64,000 bases of DNA, taken from NCBI GenBank assembly GCA_017893485.1, contig CM030367.1, positions 85,380,853-85,444,852 of the forward strand. Direction: 5' to 3'. The position numbers and the translations under genes are program-made. The notes beneath the pieces were generated by a model, which made no database searches, was not told the origin of the DNA, and saw only the letters and a program-made list of their open reading frames with translations. Shown here in pieces: positions 1 to 11,309 of the stretch (positions within the stretch are counted from its first letter, which is position 1; every line of letters starts with the position of its first letter). Origin of the DNA: Hemerocallis citrina. Taxonomy: Eukaryota; Streptophyta; Magnoliopsida; Asparagales; Asphodelaceae.

Positions 1-2
1 AT

Positions 3-785
3 AAATGGATTCAAAATCAAAAGTCTCTAGCCATAGTCACTATTAGAAGTGATCATGGTGGAGAATTTGAGAATGAAATGTTTTCACAATATTGCAACAA
101 GAATGGTATAACACATTTATTTGCATTTCCTAGAGCTTCACCACAAAATGGAGTGGTCGAAAGAAAGAATAGGACTTTGCAAGAATGTGCACGTACCATG
201 CTTATTGAAAGCAATTTGCCTAAGTACTTCTGGGCTGAAGCTGTTGCTATAGTATGTTATGTTTTAGATAGAATTTTGATTAGGCCTAAGCTTAAGAAAA
301 TATGTTATGAACTATTTTTTGATAGAATTCCTAAGGTATCTTATTTTAAAGTATTTGGATACAAGTGTTTCATTTTAAACACTAAAGATAATTTAGATAA
401 GTTTGATCCTAGATCTAATGAAGATATCTTCATTGGATACTCAAATAGGAGTAAGGCATATAGGATCTTCAATAAGTCAACTTTGACTATTGAAGAATCC
501 ATGCATGTTTCATTTGATGAATCTCTGACTTCATCTACTGTTATTGAAGATGATGAAAATGATTCATCACCTTTAAATAACGTAATTAAATCACTAGAGC
601 AAACTACCATAGCGGATAATTTGACCTATAAGGAAATCAAGTCGACTAATGTGAATCAGCCGGCTGATGAACTAGTCAAGTCGACTGATCCTGTTGTGAT
701 GACTCAAACTTTACCAAAATCGTTTGTTGAAGTTAGAGATCATCCTCATGGCTTAATAATTGGTGACATCTTCCGTGTTATTTAA
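3..785 (+). pseudogene. copia integrase, catalytic C-terminal half (partial)
   Basis: This frame is open from the first bases of the window to a TAA at 783-785. It holds the second catalytic Asp in SDHGGEFEN (about 48-75) and the catalytic Glu in PQNGVVERKNRTL, followed by the KVFGYKCF and FIGYSN block typical of the copia integrase C-terminus. The zinc-binding N-terminus lies upstream of the window. The TAA is premature, because the same frame continues into reverse transcriptase sequence. Two GTCGACT motifs lie in the integrase-RT linker (641 and 680). The family role is insertion of the cDNA into the genome; this copy cannot make a full polyprotein. Confidence 0.88.
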
Positions 786-1580
786 ACAAGATCTCATGTT
801 AATATGATTTCTCATACGGCTTTCTTGTCGGATTTTGAACCGAAGAATATACAAGAAGCTTGTGAGAATGAATTTTAGATGAATGCCATGCAAGATGAAT
901 TAGACCAATTTATAAGAAATGATATATGGGATTTAGTTCCACGACCTCCTGACCATACTATAATTGGTACCAAATGGGTATTCAAAAACATGTTAGATGA
1001 ATCAGGACAAGTCATTAGGAACAAGGCTAGATTAGTTGCCCAAGAATATAATTAAGAAGAAGGCATAGATTTCGATGAAACATATGCTCCTGTTGCTAGA
1101 CTAGAATCAATTAGGATCTTATTATCTTTTGCATGTTTTATGAACTTCATACTTTTCCAAATGGATGTTAAAAGTGCTTTTCTTAATGTTTTTATTAAGG
1201 AAGATGTTTATGTTAAGCAACTACCCGGTTTCGAACATGAACAATTCCCAAACCACATTTATAAGTTGAAAAATGCTCTATATGGTTTTAAACAAGCACC
1301 TCGTGCTTGGTATGATCGATTGAAGACTTTTCTTTTAGAAACTGGTTTTGAAATAGGTAAAGTAGATACTACCTTGTTTATTAGGAGAATAGAGAGCGAT
1401 ATCCTAATCATACAAATATATGTAGATGACATAATCTTTGGCTCTACTAATAGTAATCTCTGTCAAGAGTTTGCTAATACCATGAAAAATGAGTTTGAGA
1501 TGAGTCACATGGGTGAACTCAATTATTTTCTTGGACTTCAAATAAAGTAGTCACATAAAGGCATATTTATCAAGAAAAAT
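786..1580 (+). pseudogene. copia reverse transcriptase, interrupted
   Basis: Continuing in the integrase frame, the sequence reads GTKWVFKN, RNKARLVAQ, ETYAPVARLESIR, QMDVKSAFLN and the active-site YVDDIIFGS (about 1420-1445), all copia RT landmarks. Stops interrupt the frame at 876-878 (TAG), 1053-1055 (TAA) and 1548-1550 (TAG); the last falls just after GELNYFLGLQIK. Between about 1575 and 1585 the frame shifts, and the RNase H part reads in another frame. The longest uninterrupted piece is 1140-1550. The catalytic YVDD is preserved despite the stops, so decay looks fairly recent. Confidence 0.9.
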
Positions 1581-2368
1581 ATGCTAAGGAATTACTCAAA
1601 CGGCTTAGCATGGATAGCACTAGTAGTAAGACCACACCTATGGCTACTACAACTACACTTGGCAAAGATGAATTAGGTAAGAGTGTCGATCAAAAACTCT
1701 ATCGAGGGATGATTGACTCACTCTTATATATAACAGCTAGTAGACCAGGCATTGTGTTTAGTGTATGTTTGTGTGCTAGATATCAGTCAAGTCCTAAAGA
1801 GTCTCACTTAAAAGCTGTGAAACGTATTTTAAGATACATTAAAGGCACATCTGAGTATGGTTTATTTTATCCACGCACTGATAATATTCAACTTTTGTCA
1901 TATAGTGATGCGGATTTTGCTGGTAGTAAAACTAACCGTAAAAGTACTAGCGGTAATTGTCACTTTTTGGGACATTCACTAGTACCTTGGTGCAGTAAAA
2001 AGCAAAATTCAGTATCCCCATATACTACAGAAGCTGAATATATTCCTACAAGTTTGGCTTGTGCCCAAATTTTGTGGATGAAACAAACCCTATTAGATTA
2101 TGGTATTTTATTTTCAAAACTTGCAATTATGTGTGATAATGCCAGTGCCATTAATTTATCTAAAAATCCAGTTCAACACTCACGTACGAAACACATTGAT
2201 ATTAGACATCATTTTCTACGTGATCATGTTTTAAAGGGAGATATATCTTTAGACTTTATTTCTACTGACAAACAAGTAGCAGATATCTTTACTAAACCAC
2301 TTAAGGAAGACACTTTTATCACCTTAAGAAGAGAACTAGGAATTTGCAATTTTCATGATATTTCTTGA
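1581..2368 (+). pseudogene. copia RNase H and pol C-terminus
   Basis: A 252-residue open stretch (ATG at 1610, TGA ending at 2368) carries the copia linker (KLYRGMIDSLLYITASRPGI), then RNase H with YSDADFAGSK, TEAEY, CDNASAINLSKNP and HIDIRHHFLRDHV, ending ADIFTKPLKED. The acidic residues expected of RNase H are visible. It lacks its own start because it is the tail of the polyprotein, separated from RT by a frameshift near 1580; the ATG is only the first Met in the open stretch. A solo LTR begins eight bases after the stop codon. Confidence 0.9.
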
Positions 2369-2375
2369 ATTTTTA

Positions 2376-5300
2376 TGTCACGTCCCGCTTCCCAAAAATA
2401 CGGAATACGAGCACGTAACAAAAGCCCAGCGAATGATTATTATCATCATTAAGCTGTTTCAGAAATCTTTGCAACACATCACAGAATTTATCAGAGTCGG
2501 AAGCAAAAGGCACAACCATTCACGAATACTTGAAAAAATTTACCAACAGAAATTTATTTGAAATCAAATACAATATTCCCAAATAAAACAGAGTCTGGAG
2601 AAAAACAATATTCTGGTTCACATCGCCCAATACAAATAATATCCAAGTCTCAAAATAGCAGAATAATACAAGTCTCACGAATGCAAATATTGTTCTAGCA
2701 CGATACAAGAAATAATAATAATCAAAAGCAACTAATACTTCAAGTCTCCAGTACCATCTTGAACCTGTTCGCCATAATCTGCAATTCATCGAATGCAGGA
2801 AAGAGAAAAAGAGAAAACACAAGTACCGTTAATTGCAAGTCCGGGTCACAAATAGAGTAGGATACAAATACATGGGAAAACTAACTAAGAACAGGTCATA
2901 ATGCATCGACAGTAATATCTACATGGTATCCTAACAGTACAGTTGTTTCATGTCTAAGGCAGTGTCATAAGATAACTAACAGTCTCTAGTAACAGTATCT
3001 CAGTATATCAGTGAATCAGGATAACAGTATATCAGTATCAGTCCCACAGTCTCATTATGTCAGTCTTAGTCTAACAGTAATCAGTTTATGTTCTTACAGT
3101 CTTGTGGGTATTACTAACTAGGTAGCACTTCATGTGCCATCTTTTTATCACATGGTTGCTATAGTCAAAACAGTTGCGTATGTAGATTTCGTAGGGGATA
3201 TTATAGGGCAGTGTACTTAGGTATCAGTAACAGTAACAGTAGCAGTAACAGTTCGAACCTAGTGGTCCGCCTCCGAGTACACCTTCCTATAGAGAAGTGT
3301 GCAGTCTGGTAATCAGTAACAGTAACAGTTCGAACCTAGTGGTCCGCCTCCGAGTACACCTTCCTATAGGGAAGCATGTAGTCAGGTAATCAGTAACAGA
3401 ACAATCCGAACCCATTGGTCCGCCTCCAAGTACACGTCTCTATGCTTTCCCTCTACTAGATCTGTTCCATAAACCCCGGCTTGATTACTTTTATTTATGT
3501 TATCAAACGGACATGAATGTGCTCTAAATGGTTTCAAACTAACATGATATGATCAGGTTTAGTTTCAGGTAATCACATCAGCAAGTATAGGTGATATAAA
3601 GTCACATAAACAAGCAAAATAGGGTATGTTTGTAATCTGGACAGCACGACCAGTCAGTACTAAAACAAAGATTCAAAAAGCTACAGACATGCAAATCAAG
3701 ATCCGTCAAAGTATCTGGAAACTAGACATCTACACAATTTCAACGCATTTAAATAAGTCACATACTAGTTCACAACATCTCAACTCAAAACTGATTTGAA
3801 TACCGATTCTATGTTCAGCCAGAAAACAGGAGAACGACTTCAAAAGCATGAAAACAGTATGAAAACATATCAAATAATTCCACGATAAATCTGGGATAAT
3901 CCCCTATAGATATAGACTCAAAATAATAAGTTTTATAATATTCCCATAAGTATAGATAAGTCATAAAAAATAAGAAGCAACTCAAAAACATGGTTTGACG
4001 AATCTGGAATTTCTCAACACTGATGTACGAAAATAGGAATATCTCGCAAACAGCGAATCGAAATCCAATTCCGCCAAAACGAAGTGAAAATAGATAAAAT
4101 TTTCCAACTTTCATATTTCACAAATAATTTTCATACAGTATAAAAAATTAGGGTGAAATCAGGGTTCTATACTGAACAGCACGCAATTTACAGCAAAAGT
4201 AGATTATAGAAAAGGATATGAAACACCACACAAATCTCATCTTTAAAATACACCCAAAATCTGGGAAGTCCCTAACATCATGAGAAAACACTGAGCAAAA
4301 TATTATCCTAAGATATTATGTATATCCTAGATCTTGAAAATAAATAGTTAGCAAAATTGACACAAAACTGTATCTGAAAACTACCGACATGTCTGTACTA
4401 AAATTATCATATCTCAGTCATACGATCTCCAAATGCAGTAAATCCAGTGGGGTTTGAAAATAGATATAATTATCTACAATTTACTTTGAAATGTCCAAGT
4501 TGAAATTCGGACCCTAGCATAGGTGAAAACAGCAAACAACACAGCACAGCCCGCAATTTCCAGATTTCACACTTCATCTTAAAACATCATAACTTCCACA
4601 ATAATGAACCAAACTTAACCAAATTTTAAACTCAGCCTACCCATCATCTAAATCTCATATTGAAGGGTTTCTAACATGTCAAAACCTAATAATTCTCATA
4701 TGGGCAATCAATCAAACACATGGTATGCAATATGTCACATACACGATCAAAATCGTATTTGGGTGAAACCTAGGGCATCAACCTATCAATTTTCATGTCC
4801 TAAGTTATCTATGGCCTGATTTACACAATAGAGACAAAACACATCAATAAAAATACAATTTTTGGCCGTCTCTAGACCCAACTACCCTATATGTGAATTT
4901 TTTGACTTGTATCAACCTAATAAAATTATGTACAAGTTACTTACCTCGTTATGGAGTGAAATACGACGCAGACGAATCCAAGTGCAAAACCCACGAACAA
5001 AATCTCTCCTAGCGCGAATCCAAGCGAACCCACGAACCGAAACACCTACACGATCGATCTCCTTGATGCACGAACCAAAGTGGATGATACCCACTTCAAA
5101 ACACCACAAGGAGAGGGGTTTGTGCTGATTTGGATGATTGGTGGTGCTGATTTGGGATGCCGGCCACACAAGAAGAGGTTTAGGGTTGAAGGGTTGTAGT
5201 ATATTGAAGTATGGATGAATGTAGGGGATGTTGATGCAATGGGGGCTCAGTTTTGGGAGTTGGATGCACAGGTCGGATGGGGAGAGGGCAGGGGCAGCCG

Positions 5301-5795
5301 GGATTTGAGAAGGAAAGGGAGGCCGGTTTGAAATTTGGAGAGAAAAGAGATTAGGGTTAGGTTTAAGGAGGTGTTAGGGTATATTTATATGGGTTAATGG
5401 GTAGTGGATATCAATATGAAGTAAGAGGTATACAAATGGGTAATGGATATTGGGTCAAATTCAAATGGGAATGCAATATATAATGAATTCTATGGCTCCT
5501 AAAAGCTCCTTAAGGGTCAAAAATCACAATTTGGGAAAACACCACCAAAAATCCATCACATCACCAAGATAAATAATAATGAAGAACGAGGCCAAGAAAA
5601 TGAAAAAAAGAACTCAAAATGGCGAAAATGGGCAAAACGACGAACAATCAGCACAATGAGGTCAAAAATAAAAGAAAAAGAATATATATTGAAAATAATC
5701 CAATATACGGATCCGAAAAATACAAGAGATATAAAAACACACAAAAATAAAAAAATACACTCCAAAATACATAAAATGAAAAAAAAGGGGTTACA
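2376..5795 (-). repeat. solo LTR, Ty3/gypsy LTR family 1, TSD TTTTA
   Basis: On the plus strand it begins TGTCACGTCCCGCTTCCC and ends GGGGTTACA, so the LTR reads TGTAACCCC to GGACGTGACA on the minus strand. TTTTA lies on both sides (2371-2375 and 5796-5800). No internal domain is present, so this is one LTR left by LTR-LTR recombination. Minus-strand landmarks are a TATA-like ATATAAATA near 5385-5395, a GTAAGT donor-like site at 4939-4944, a hairpin (4905-4911 with 4931-4937) and a candidate acceptor hairpin at 2779-2798. It interrupts the copia element just after its pol stop. Confidence 0.92.
3230..3450. repeat. about 77-bp tandem repeat, three units, inside solo LTR
   Basis: The phrase GTTCGAACCTAGTGGTCCGC recurs at 3251 and 3328, and in diverged form near 3403, each followed by CTCC(G/A)AGTACAC. 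Upstream (2930-3240) the sequence is low complexity, rich in CAGTA and CAGT. Confidence 0.85.
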
Positions 5796-6170
5796 TTTTA
5801 TCTTGTCTAAGTCGACTTAAAACTATTTTTTCAGTCGACTGACCAAGTACTTTTCGTTATCTTTTTTTGGCTGAATTTTATGCTATGAACAGTCGACTGT
5901 GTACTGTACTAAGTCGACTGACAGAAGTATTACTTGATGTATTTTGTATTTTTACTTGATGTATAAATTTGTTATGATTTTGAAATGTGTTGGTTCTTTA
6001 TTGTTTCTTTCCTCCTTCAATTTTTTGTTGATGACAGAAGGGGAGAAAAGGAAGTGTATGTTTTAAAAGGATGTGTATGTTTTGTGCATATTTCATTAGT
6101 TAGAGGGAACATCTTTAATTATTATTATTATTGTAAGCTATTGTGTTGTCATCATAAAATAGGGGGAGAA
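5796..6170 (+). other. copia 3' non-coding region with polypurine tract
   Basis: Resumes the copia element after the solo LTR. It contains four GTCGAC motifs (5811, 5834, 5892, 5913), an internal purine tract near 6037 (AGAAGGGGAGAAAAGG) and the terminal polypurine tract AGGGGGAGAA at 6161-6170, directly against the 3' LTR. Multiple purine tracts upstream of the 3' LTR are a known Sirevirus habit. No convincing ORF lies here. Confidence 0.75.
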
Positions 6171-6811
6171 TGTTGATCCTTGGTTTTGATGACTACAATA
6201 CAATGCAAAGTTGTGCTATCACTTATATATTGCAGGGTGTATCAAAATCAATACCATGGTGTAATACACAAAGGCAAAGTTGATTCAATGAAGCATTCAA
6301 AGAGAATTGATCAAGCCGCAAAGAACTTAGTTCAAGCCACATTGATCAAGCAAGCTTCAAGATATAAAGACATTGGCACAAGCTCTAGGCGAAGACTCAA
6401 GTTCAAGACAAGACTCAAGTTTTTCAAATGTGTTGTATTAAGTGTCTTGTAACAATTGTAATTTTTTATTCCTTGAGTCTTGGAATGCTTTAATAGCCTT
6501 GTCACACACACTCACACATATCTTTTAATAATTTAGTGTTTTACAAACTTAAAAGGATCAAAACAAGCTTGAATAAGTTCAGCTGTTAAGTACCAGTCGA
6601 CCGCTATTTGGCACCAGTCAACTGTCCTATTACGAAACTGTCTGAACTCATTCAAACTCTGACCAGCCGACTCAATATGGAAACCCAGTCAACTGTTCAA
6701 GTCATTTCGACAGTTTTCTGATTTCAAAACTTGTTTTTCAAATTCAAAACAATTTCTATCCATTTTAATTCAGTTTTAGAAACTGTTCTTCAACGTTCCT
6801 ATGATTCCTCT

Positions 6812-6821
6812 CTATAAATAG
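6812..6821 (+). promoter_or_regulatory. TATA box of copia LTR
   Basis: CTATAAATAG in the middle of the 3' LTR is placed as expected for the U3 promoter; transcription would start about 30 bp downstream. Inferred from sequence only. Confidence 0.6.
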
Positions 6822-7404
6822 AGCATAGGAATCACCATGAAAAGGTTCCAAGCATTTTCTCAAGTTTTAAAGCTTTTGTTTTTTAAAAGAACAAGTTTCC
6901 TAAAAAGCATTCATAATCTCTAAGTCTTGGTTCTCGGAAAATCAGTCTAGTATAACATCGAATTCGTTTTAGACTGATTTCAGAAGTTGACCTATTAGCC
7001 ACCCTACAAAAATCACATATCACAAACAAGGCTATAGGTTATTGTAACTCTTTTGTTGTTGTTTTTCACTCTGGGTTGTGAGAGTGGTCCTCTCGGTTGG
7101 AGAGTAGGGCTTTAGGTTGTAGAATCGGGTTTTCACTCTAGGTTGTAGAGTGGGTGTGTTCTCTCTAGCGGTGAGAGAGGTCTATGGGTTTGGCAAGGTT
7201 GTTGTCAAATGCCGTAGAGTATTCTTGTATTTTTTTCAAGAATAGTAGAAAATCTCAAGTGGGTTCCTTGGGGACTGGATGTAGGTCGGGAGGACCGAAC
7301 CAGGATACATCGCTGTGATCTCTGTGGTTGACTCTCTATGTGGTTGTATTTTCTTCACTCGCATTTCTATTTTTCTGTGTTTTATTCGAAAACTTGTCTG
7401 GCAA

Positions 7405-7565
7405 GTCGACTGAGTCTACACTATAAGTCGACTGATCAGACTTGTATAAAATACTCTTCGAACACTTGTTTGGTAAGTCGACTGAGTTTCTGCTATATAT
7501 CGACTGATCAGACTTGTATAAAATACTCTTCTTATCTGACGCCCCAGTCGATTGTAAGTCGACTG
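7405..7565. repeat. cluster of GTCGACTG motifs
   Basis: GTCGACTG occurs at 7405, 7428, 7478 and 7558, with one-base variants at 7499 (ATCGACTG) and 7548 (GTCGATTG). The motif core GTCGAC is a palindrome. A longer unit (CTGATCAGACTTGTATAAAA) flanks two of the copies. The same motif recurs elsewhere in this copia and in family-2 gypsy LTRs. Confidence 0.85.
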
Positions 7566-7657
7566 GACAGAACGAAAAGTTCAATTTCTTAATTATTTTT
7601 TGTACAACACTATTCACTCCCCTCTAGTATTATTTGCCTTGTCTACAGGATCCAACA

Positions 7658-7819
7658 CTCTTTGTATGATTGTATTCTTTTGGTTAAATTGTAATTCTTT
7701 TTTATGATTGCATCCTTTAAACCGTATTTCCATTTATGTGATTGCGTTCTTTCTTTTGCTTAATTGTTTGGTTTCTATTAACATGTTGTTCTGAGGATAG
7801 AAATATTCTGAGGGAGTGA
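7658..7819 (+). mobile_element. 3' end of a gypsy internal region
   Basis: A short segment between the copia LTR and a family-2 LTR. It contains TTCTGAGGATAGAAATA and then TCTGAGGGAGTGA against the LTR start, resembling the 'gaggac...' and purine-tract end of chromovirus internal regions. I infer that the copia inserted here and that 7820-15440 is this element's 3' LTR; the rest lies left of the window. Confidence 0.5.
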
Positions 7820-8902
7820 TGTAACACCCTAGCAATTTAAATAATGTTTTTTAGATTTATAAATGAATTAAAGTAATTTGTGGTGATTTAATAAACATTT
7901 TCTGAAATTTATCTTTTTACACGTGCAAAACATGTGCAAATATTCTTTTGGGAAACTCAAAGTTAGAAATTATTTTGGGAAAACCTTATATTTATTAGTA
8001 GGTATTATTTATGAATTTTCTTGATTTTTCTAATTTTTATTTGGCATAATTACAAATATTACAAAAAAGAGGGGTTTTTGTGCAAAATTACCACTTGGAG
8101 TAAAAACTCCAGATTTTCGGTTTTATGGTCTGAGCATGATGGCTAGTAAACTCAGAGGTAAAGATTTTGAATTTTGTTCTAATAGATTTGGTTTATTTCG
8201 CAAATTTTTTAAAGAAATGTCTTTTTGCTAAATTGCCACTTGGAGGCAAAATGTTACAAAAATTTATTTTGCTGATTAGATATGGATGCCGACCAGATCT
8301 GGAGAGTTATTTTGGTTTTTAATCCCAATTAAATTGTTTAATCTAATTTCCTAGTATAAAGATCTATATATGTAAAGATATATTCTAAAGGAATATTTTG
8401 CAAAATCTTCTCAGAACCCTAATAATTAGATTTCAGCCTATATTAAGACCACTACAATCCCCCTCCTCTGCAAAAACAAAAGATTATTTTACTATTGGTT
8501 TTCTTGAAGTTTCGAAGCGAGGATCTTGGATTTTTGCCAAAGGAATGACTTTTCTTATTCTCTTATTATTTTGGTTGATTCTTCAATAAGGTGAATGACA
8601 TATGTTTTGATTTCTTGTTGTTCGATGCATGTTGTATGTGATGATTTGTCTATTAGGATGCATGATAGATGATGTTATGATGATATAATGAATTTATTGA
8701 TGAATGGATGAATAAAGAATAGAACTTTTCATGAAACTATACAATTGATGAATAAAAATTCTATATAGATGACTTGAGATTGTTAAGAACATAGTGGGAA
8801 TCTTGGGTATGTTGATATATTTCATATTCTCACTGATTTGATTGTGCATAATGAGTTTGTATAGTGTATATTGCATAAAGTGGATAAAGGTTGAGTCTTT
8901 AT

Positions 8903-8906
<4 letters not shown>

Positions 8907-8946
<40 letters not shown>
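8907..8946. repeat. (TA)n microsatellite, left of MITE
   Basis: About 20 uninterrupted TA units directly against the left terminal repeat of the MITE. Confidence 0.97.
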
Positions 8947-8949
<3 letters not shown>

Positions 8950-9312
8950 AGCTTCGGTTGAGCACTACTCTAATGCTCACCGCATGAACACTAGGCCTTC
9001 GGGCGTTCATATCGAAAATCCAAACCGTTCACATTGATCTACACATCTAAATTAGTCTAAATATGTAAAATTAAATCATTTAAAATTCATTTGCCCATCC
9101 ATCATGTGACTATAAAAACAATGATTTTCAGCCACACAATTTTGTAACACTTCAATGGATGGGTAAATGAATTTCAAATGATTTGATTTTACATATTTAG
9201 ACTAATTTAGATGTGTACATCAATGTGAATGGTTCGGATTTTCGATATGAACGCCCGAAGGCCTAGTGTTCATGCGGTGAGCACTAGAGTAGTGCTCAAC
9301 CGAAGCTTTCCC
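8947..9312. mobile_element. foldback MITE inserted in a (TA)n tract
   Basis: The 366-bp element is almost entirely an inverted repeat. The left arm 8947-9102 (GGGAGCTTCGGTTGAGCAC...) pairs with the right arm 9155-9312 (...GTGCTCAACCGAAGC), leaving a 52-bp centre. It has no coding capacity. TA flanks both ends, either as a TA target duplication or because it sits in the TA tract. Insertion in TA microsatellites is the habit described for the rice Micron MITEs; the superfamily here is undetermined. The arms differ at few positions (a 2-base indel at the tip). Confidence 0.9.

Positions 9313-9315
<3 letters not shown>

Positions 9316-9362
<47 letters not shown>
9316..9362. repeat. (TA)n microsatellite, right of MITE
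   Basis: About 23 TA units directly right of the MITE; together with the left tract it looks like one microsatellite split by insertion. Confidence 0.96.
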
Positions 9363-9366
<4 letters not shown>

Positions 9367-10054
9367 CTGTTAGTATGTTTCGATGAGTAAAACTTGATGA
9401 AAAATTGTTGTAATTGCTTATAATCATGGACAAATTAATATAACTAGTTGTAGTTGTGTTTAATCAAGTGCAAGAAGGATTTTAGAATTAAAATATCAAG
9501 CCCTAATGTGCTGAAGTGGATTTTTCATATTTTAGATCTGACTTGTTCAGCCGAAAGTTGATTTTGATGTTTTTGGTGAGATTTTCGATTAGATCTTGAC
9601 TCACATTGATGCTGAGATTGAATTGGATCATAAACTACTTATAATCACTGATTTCTCGATACTTTAACTGCTGCATACACCTATATATACCTACACATAT
9701 AAACACATTTTACTATTTTGAAGAAGTTGACGAAAAGTTGATATTTTATGAACTTGATGAGAATTTGGTTTGATTTATAAACTCCAGTATATTAGATAAG
9801 TTGTATTTGATCATCTCAGGGTTTTTTTGAACTTACAAATTGAAACCCCTGTTTTTCGTAATCTGTATTTTAGGTGTATTTTCTTTTTCTGTGTATTATC
9901 TGGGTATGGGTTCCTTATAAATTTTTTCGTTTTCTTAAATTCGTTCGATTTCAAATTTATTTTGAATCTTCTGTTAAAATCCGTTCTTTTCATTAATCGT
10001 ATTTATTGTTATTTTCAAATAAGTCCCTTACTATAATACAAATCCTATTATTTG

Positions 10055-10075
10055 TGTTATTATTATTATTATCCA

Positions 10076-10147
<72 letters not shown>
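10055..10147. repeat. (ATT)n microsatellite
   Basis: Long run of ATT/TTA with one short interruption, inside the solo LTR. Confidence 0.97.
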
Positions 10148-10148
<1 letters not shown>

Positions 10149-11271
10149 TTGTAGTACAAACTAAGTATATTATTTGTATGTGACTTTCCTAATTGTATGT
10201 GAAAAGATAAATATTAATCTAATTGTACTTTTCAAATTAATTTTTATTAAGCTTTGTAAAATATTGTTTTGCAACCAATAAGAAATTGTGAAATTTGTAT
10301 TTTATAAATCCTATTTATTTTTCCTATTGGATTGTAAAACCCAATCCTATTATTTCTTAAAACCCAAAACCTTATATGCACAACCCTACCCGTTTACCTA
10401 TACACCCCTAACCCGTTTACCCATCACACCCGTCACCCTAACTCTACCCTCTACCTATGTATACACCCTCCATCCCCTGTTCACATCCACAACCCTAGAC
10501 GCTTCGTCATCCCTACCCCCTGTGTCCCGGTCCTCCTACTCCCGTTCCTCTCTCATCTCCAAACCCATTCGCCTGCTCTAGCCCCTGTGCGCCAGTCTCT
10601 CCCCCGATCCTTCTCCTCCACCTCATTGACATTCGCTACTTCTAAACCCATCCGCTGCCCTATGCTCCGACCACCCTGAGCAACTCCCGCTCCCTCGCCT
10701 CGACGTCAATGCCAGTACCAGCCCCATTGCTCCCTTTCCCTGTGCTCCTCCCGAGCGCCAGCCCCATCGCTCCCTTTCCCTGTGCTCCTCTCGAGCGCTA
10801 GCCAGACGACAGCAGCAAAGCAGCAGACCACAGCACCACCCTGCTCCCCACCGTTAAGCCCTGGCCACTGTCGCCTCACACCACGATCCCGGTGCTCCTC
10901 GCCGCACCACCAGTCTACCCTGTCCCTGCCGCTGTCAAAGCCAAAGCCCCATTGCCGTGGCATTACTGTTTGATCAAGGTCTTGATCAAGTTCAATATGG
11001 GCCGTCGATCTCCTCTTGATCATCATGATCTCCATCAGACTTGACCTGGCCGTCCAATCAGATTCGATCATCTTCATCTTGATCTCTTAGATCTAGTAGT
11101 TGGATTTCTTGATCTTCATCTTCTTGATCATCCTCTTGATTATCAAGATTCGTGCATTGTGTTCGTGGTTTGTTCGTTCTTTGTGTTCGTGATTGGCTCG
11201 TGATTAGTTCGCTTCGTGTTTGTGCCCGGGAATCCGTTCCCGTTATTCTCATCCTTTGCATCGTTCCATCG

Positions 11272-11309
11272 GCAAGTAACTTGTATTCTTTTTGTTGTGT
11301 AATACAAGT
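11272..11309 (+). promoter_or_regulatory. splice-donor-like GCAAGT followed by hairpin
   Basis: GCAAGT at 11272-11277 is followed by a 9-bp perfect stem, ACTTGTATT (11279-11287) with AATACAAGT (11301-11309) and a 13-nt loop. The same position in the other family-1 LTRs has a hairpin with a related but changed stem. A 5' splice site is an inference. Confidence 0.5.

Larger units (their letters stand above)
1..7657 (+). mobile_element. Ty1/copia retrotransposon, Sirevirus-like, 5' part outside window
   Basis: The order integrase, reverse transcriptase, RNase H, then LTR is that of Ty1/copia. The RNase H wording (SPKESH, NPVQHSRTKHIDIRHHF, ADIFTKPL) and the long 3' spacer with purine tracts before the LTR resemble the Sirevirus (SIRE/Maximus) lineage; this is family knowledge recalled, not a search. 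The body is split by a solo gypsy LTR at 2376-5795 flanked by TTTTA. The 3' LTR is 6171-7657. Pol carries several in-frame stops and one frameshift, so the copy is dead. It appears to sit in the 3' end of a gypsy internal region (7658-7819). The left LTR and its target duplication are outside the window. Confidence 0.9.
6171..7657 (+). repeat. copia 3' LTR
   Basis: It begins TGTTGATCC directly after the purine tract and ends GGATCCAACA, which is inverted relative to the start. Length is 1487 bp. A TATA box lies at 6812-6821. GTCGACTG-type motifs cluster at 6594-6700 (diverged) and 7405-7565. No second LTR is visible, because the element's 5' end is outside the window. Confidence 0.88.

Noticed and set aside
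2930..3110. Short CAGT repeats considered as a CRISPR-like array
   Set aside because: Irregular low-complexity sequence without uniform repeats and spacers; the context is a plant retrotransposon LTR.
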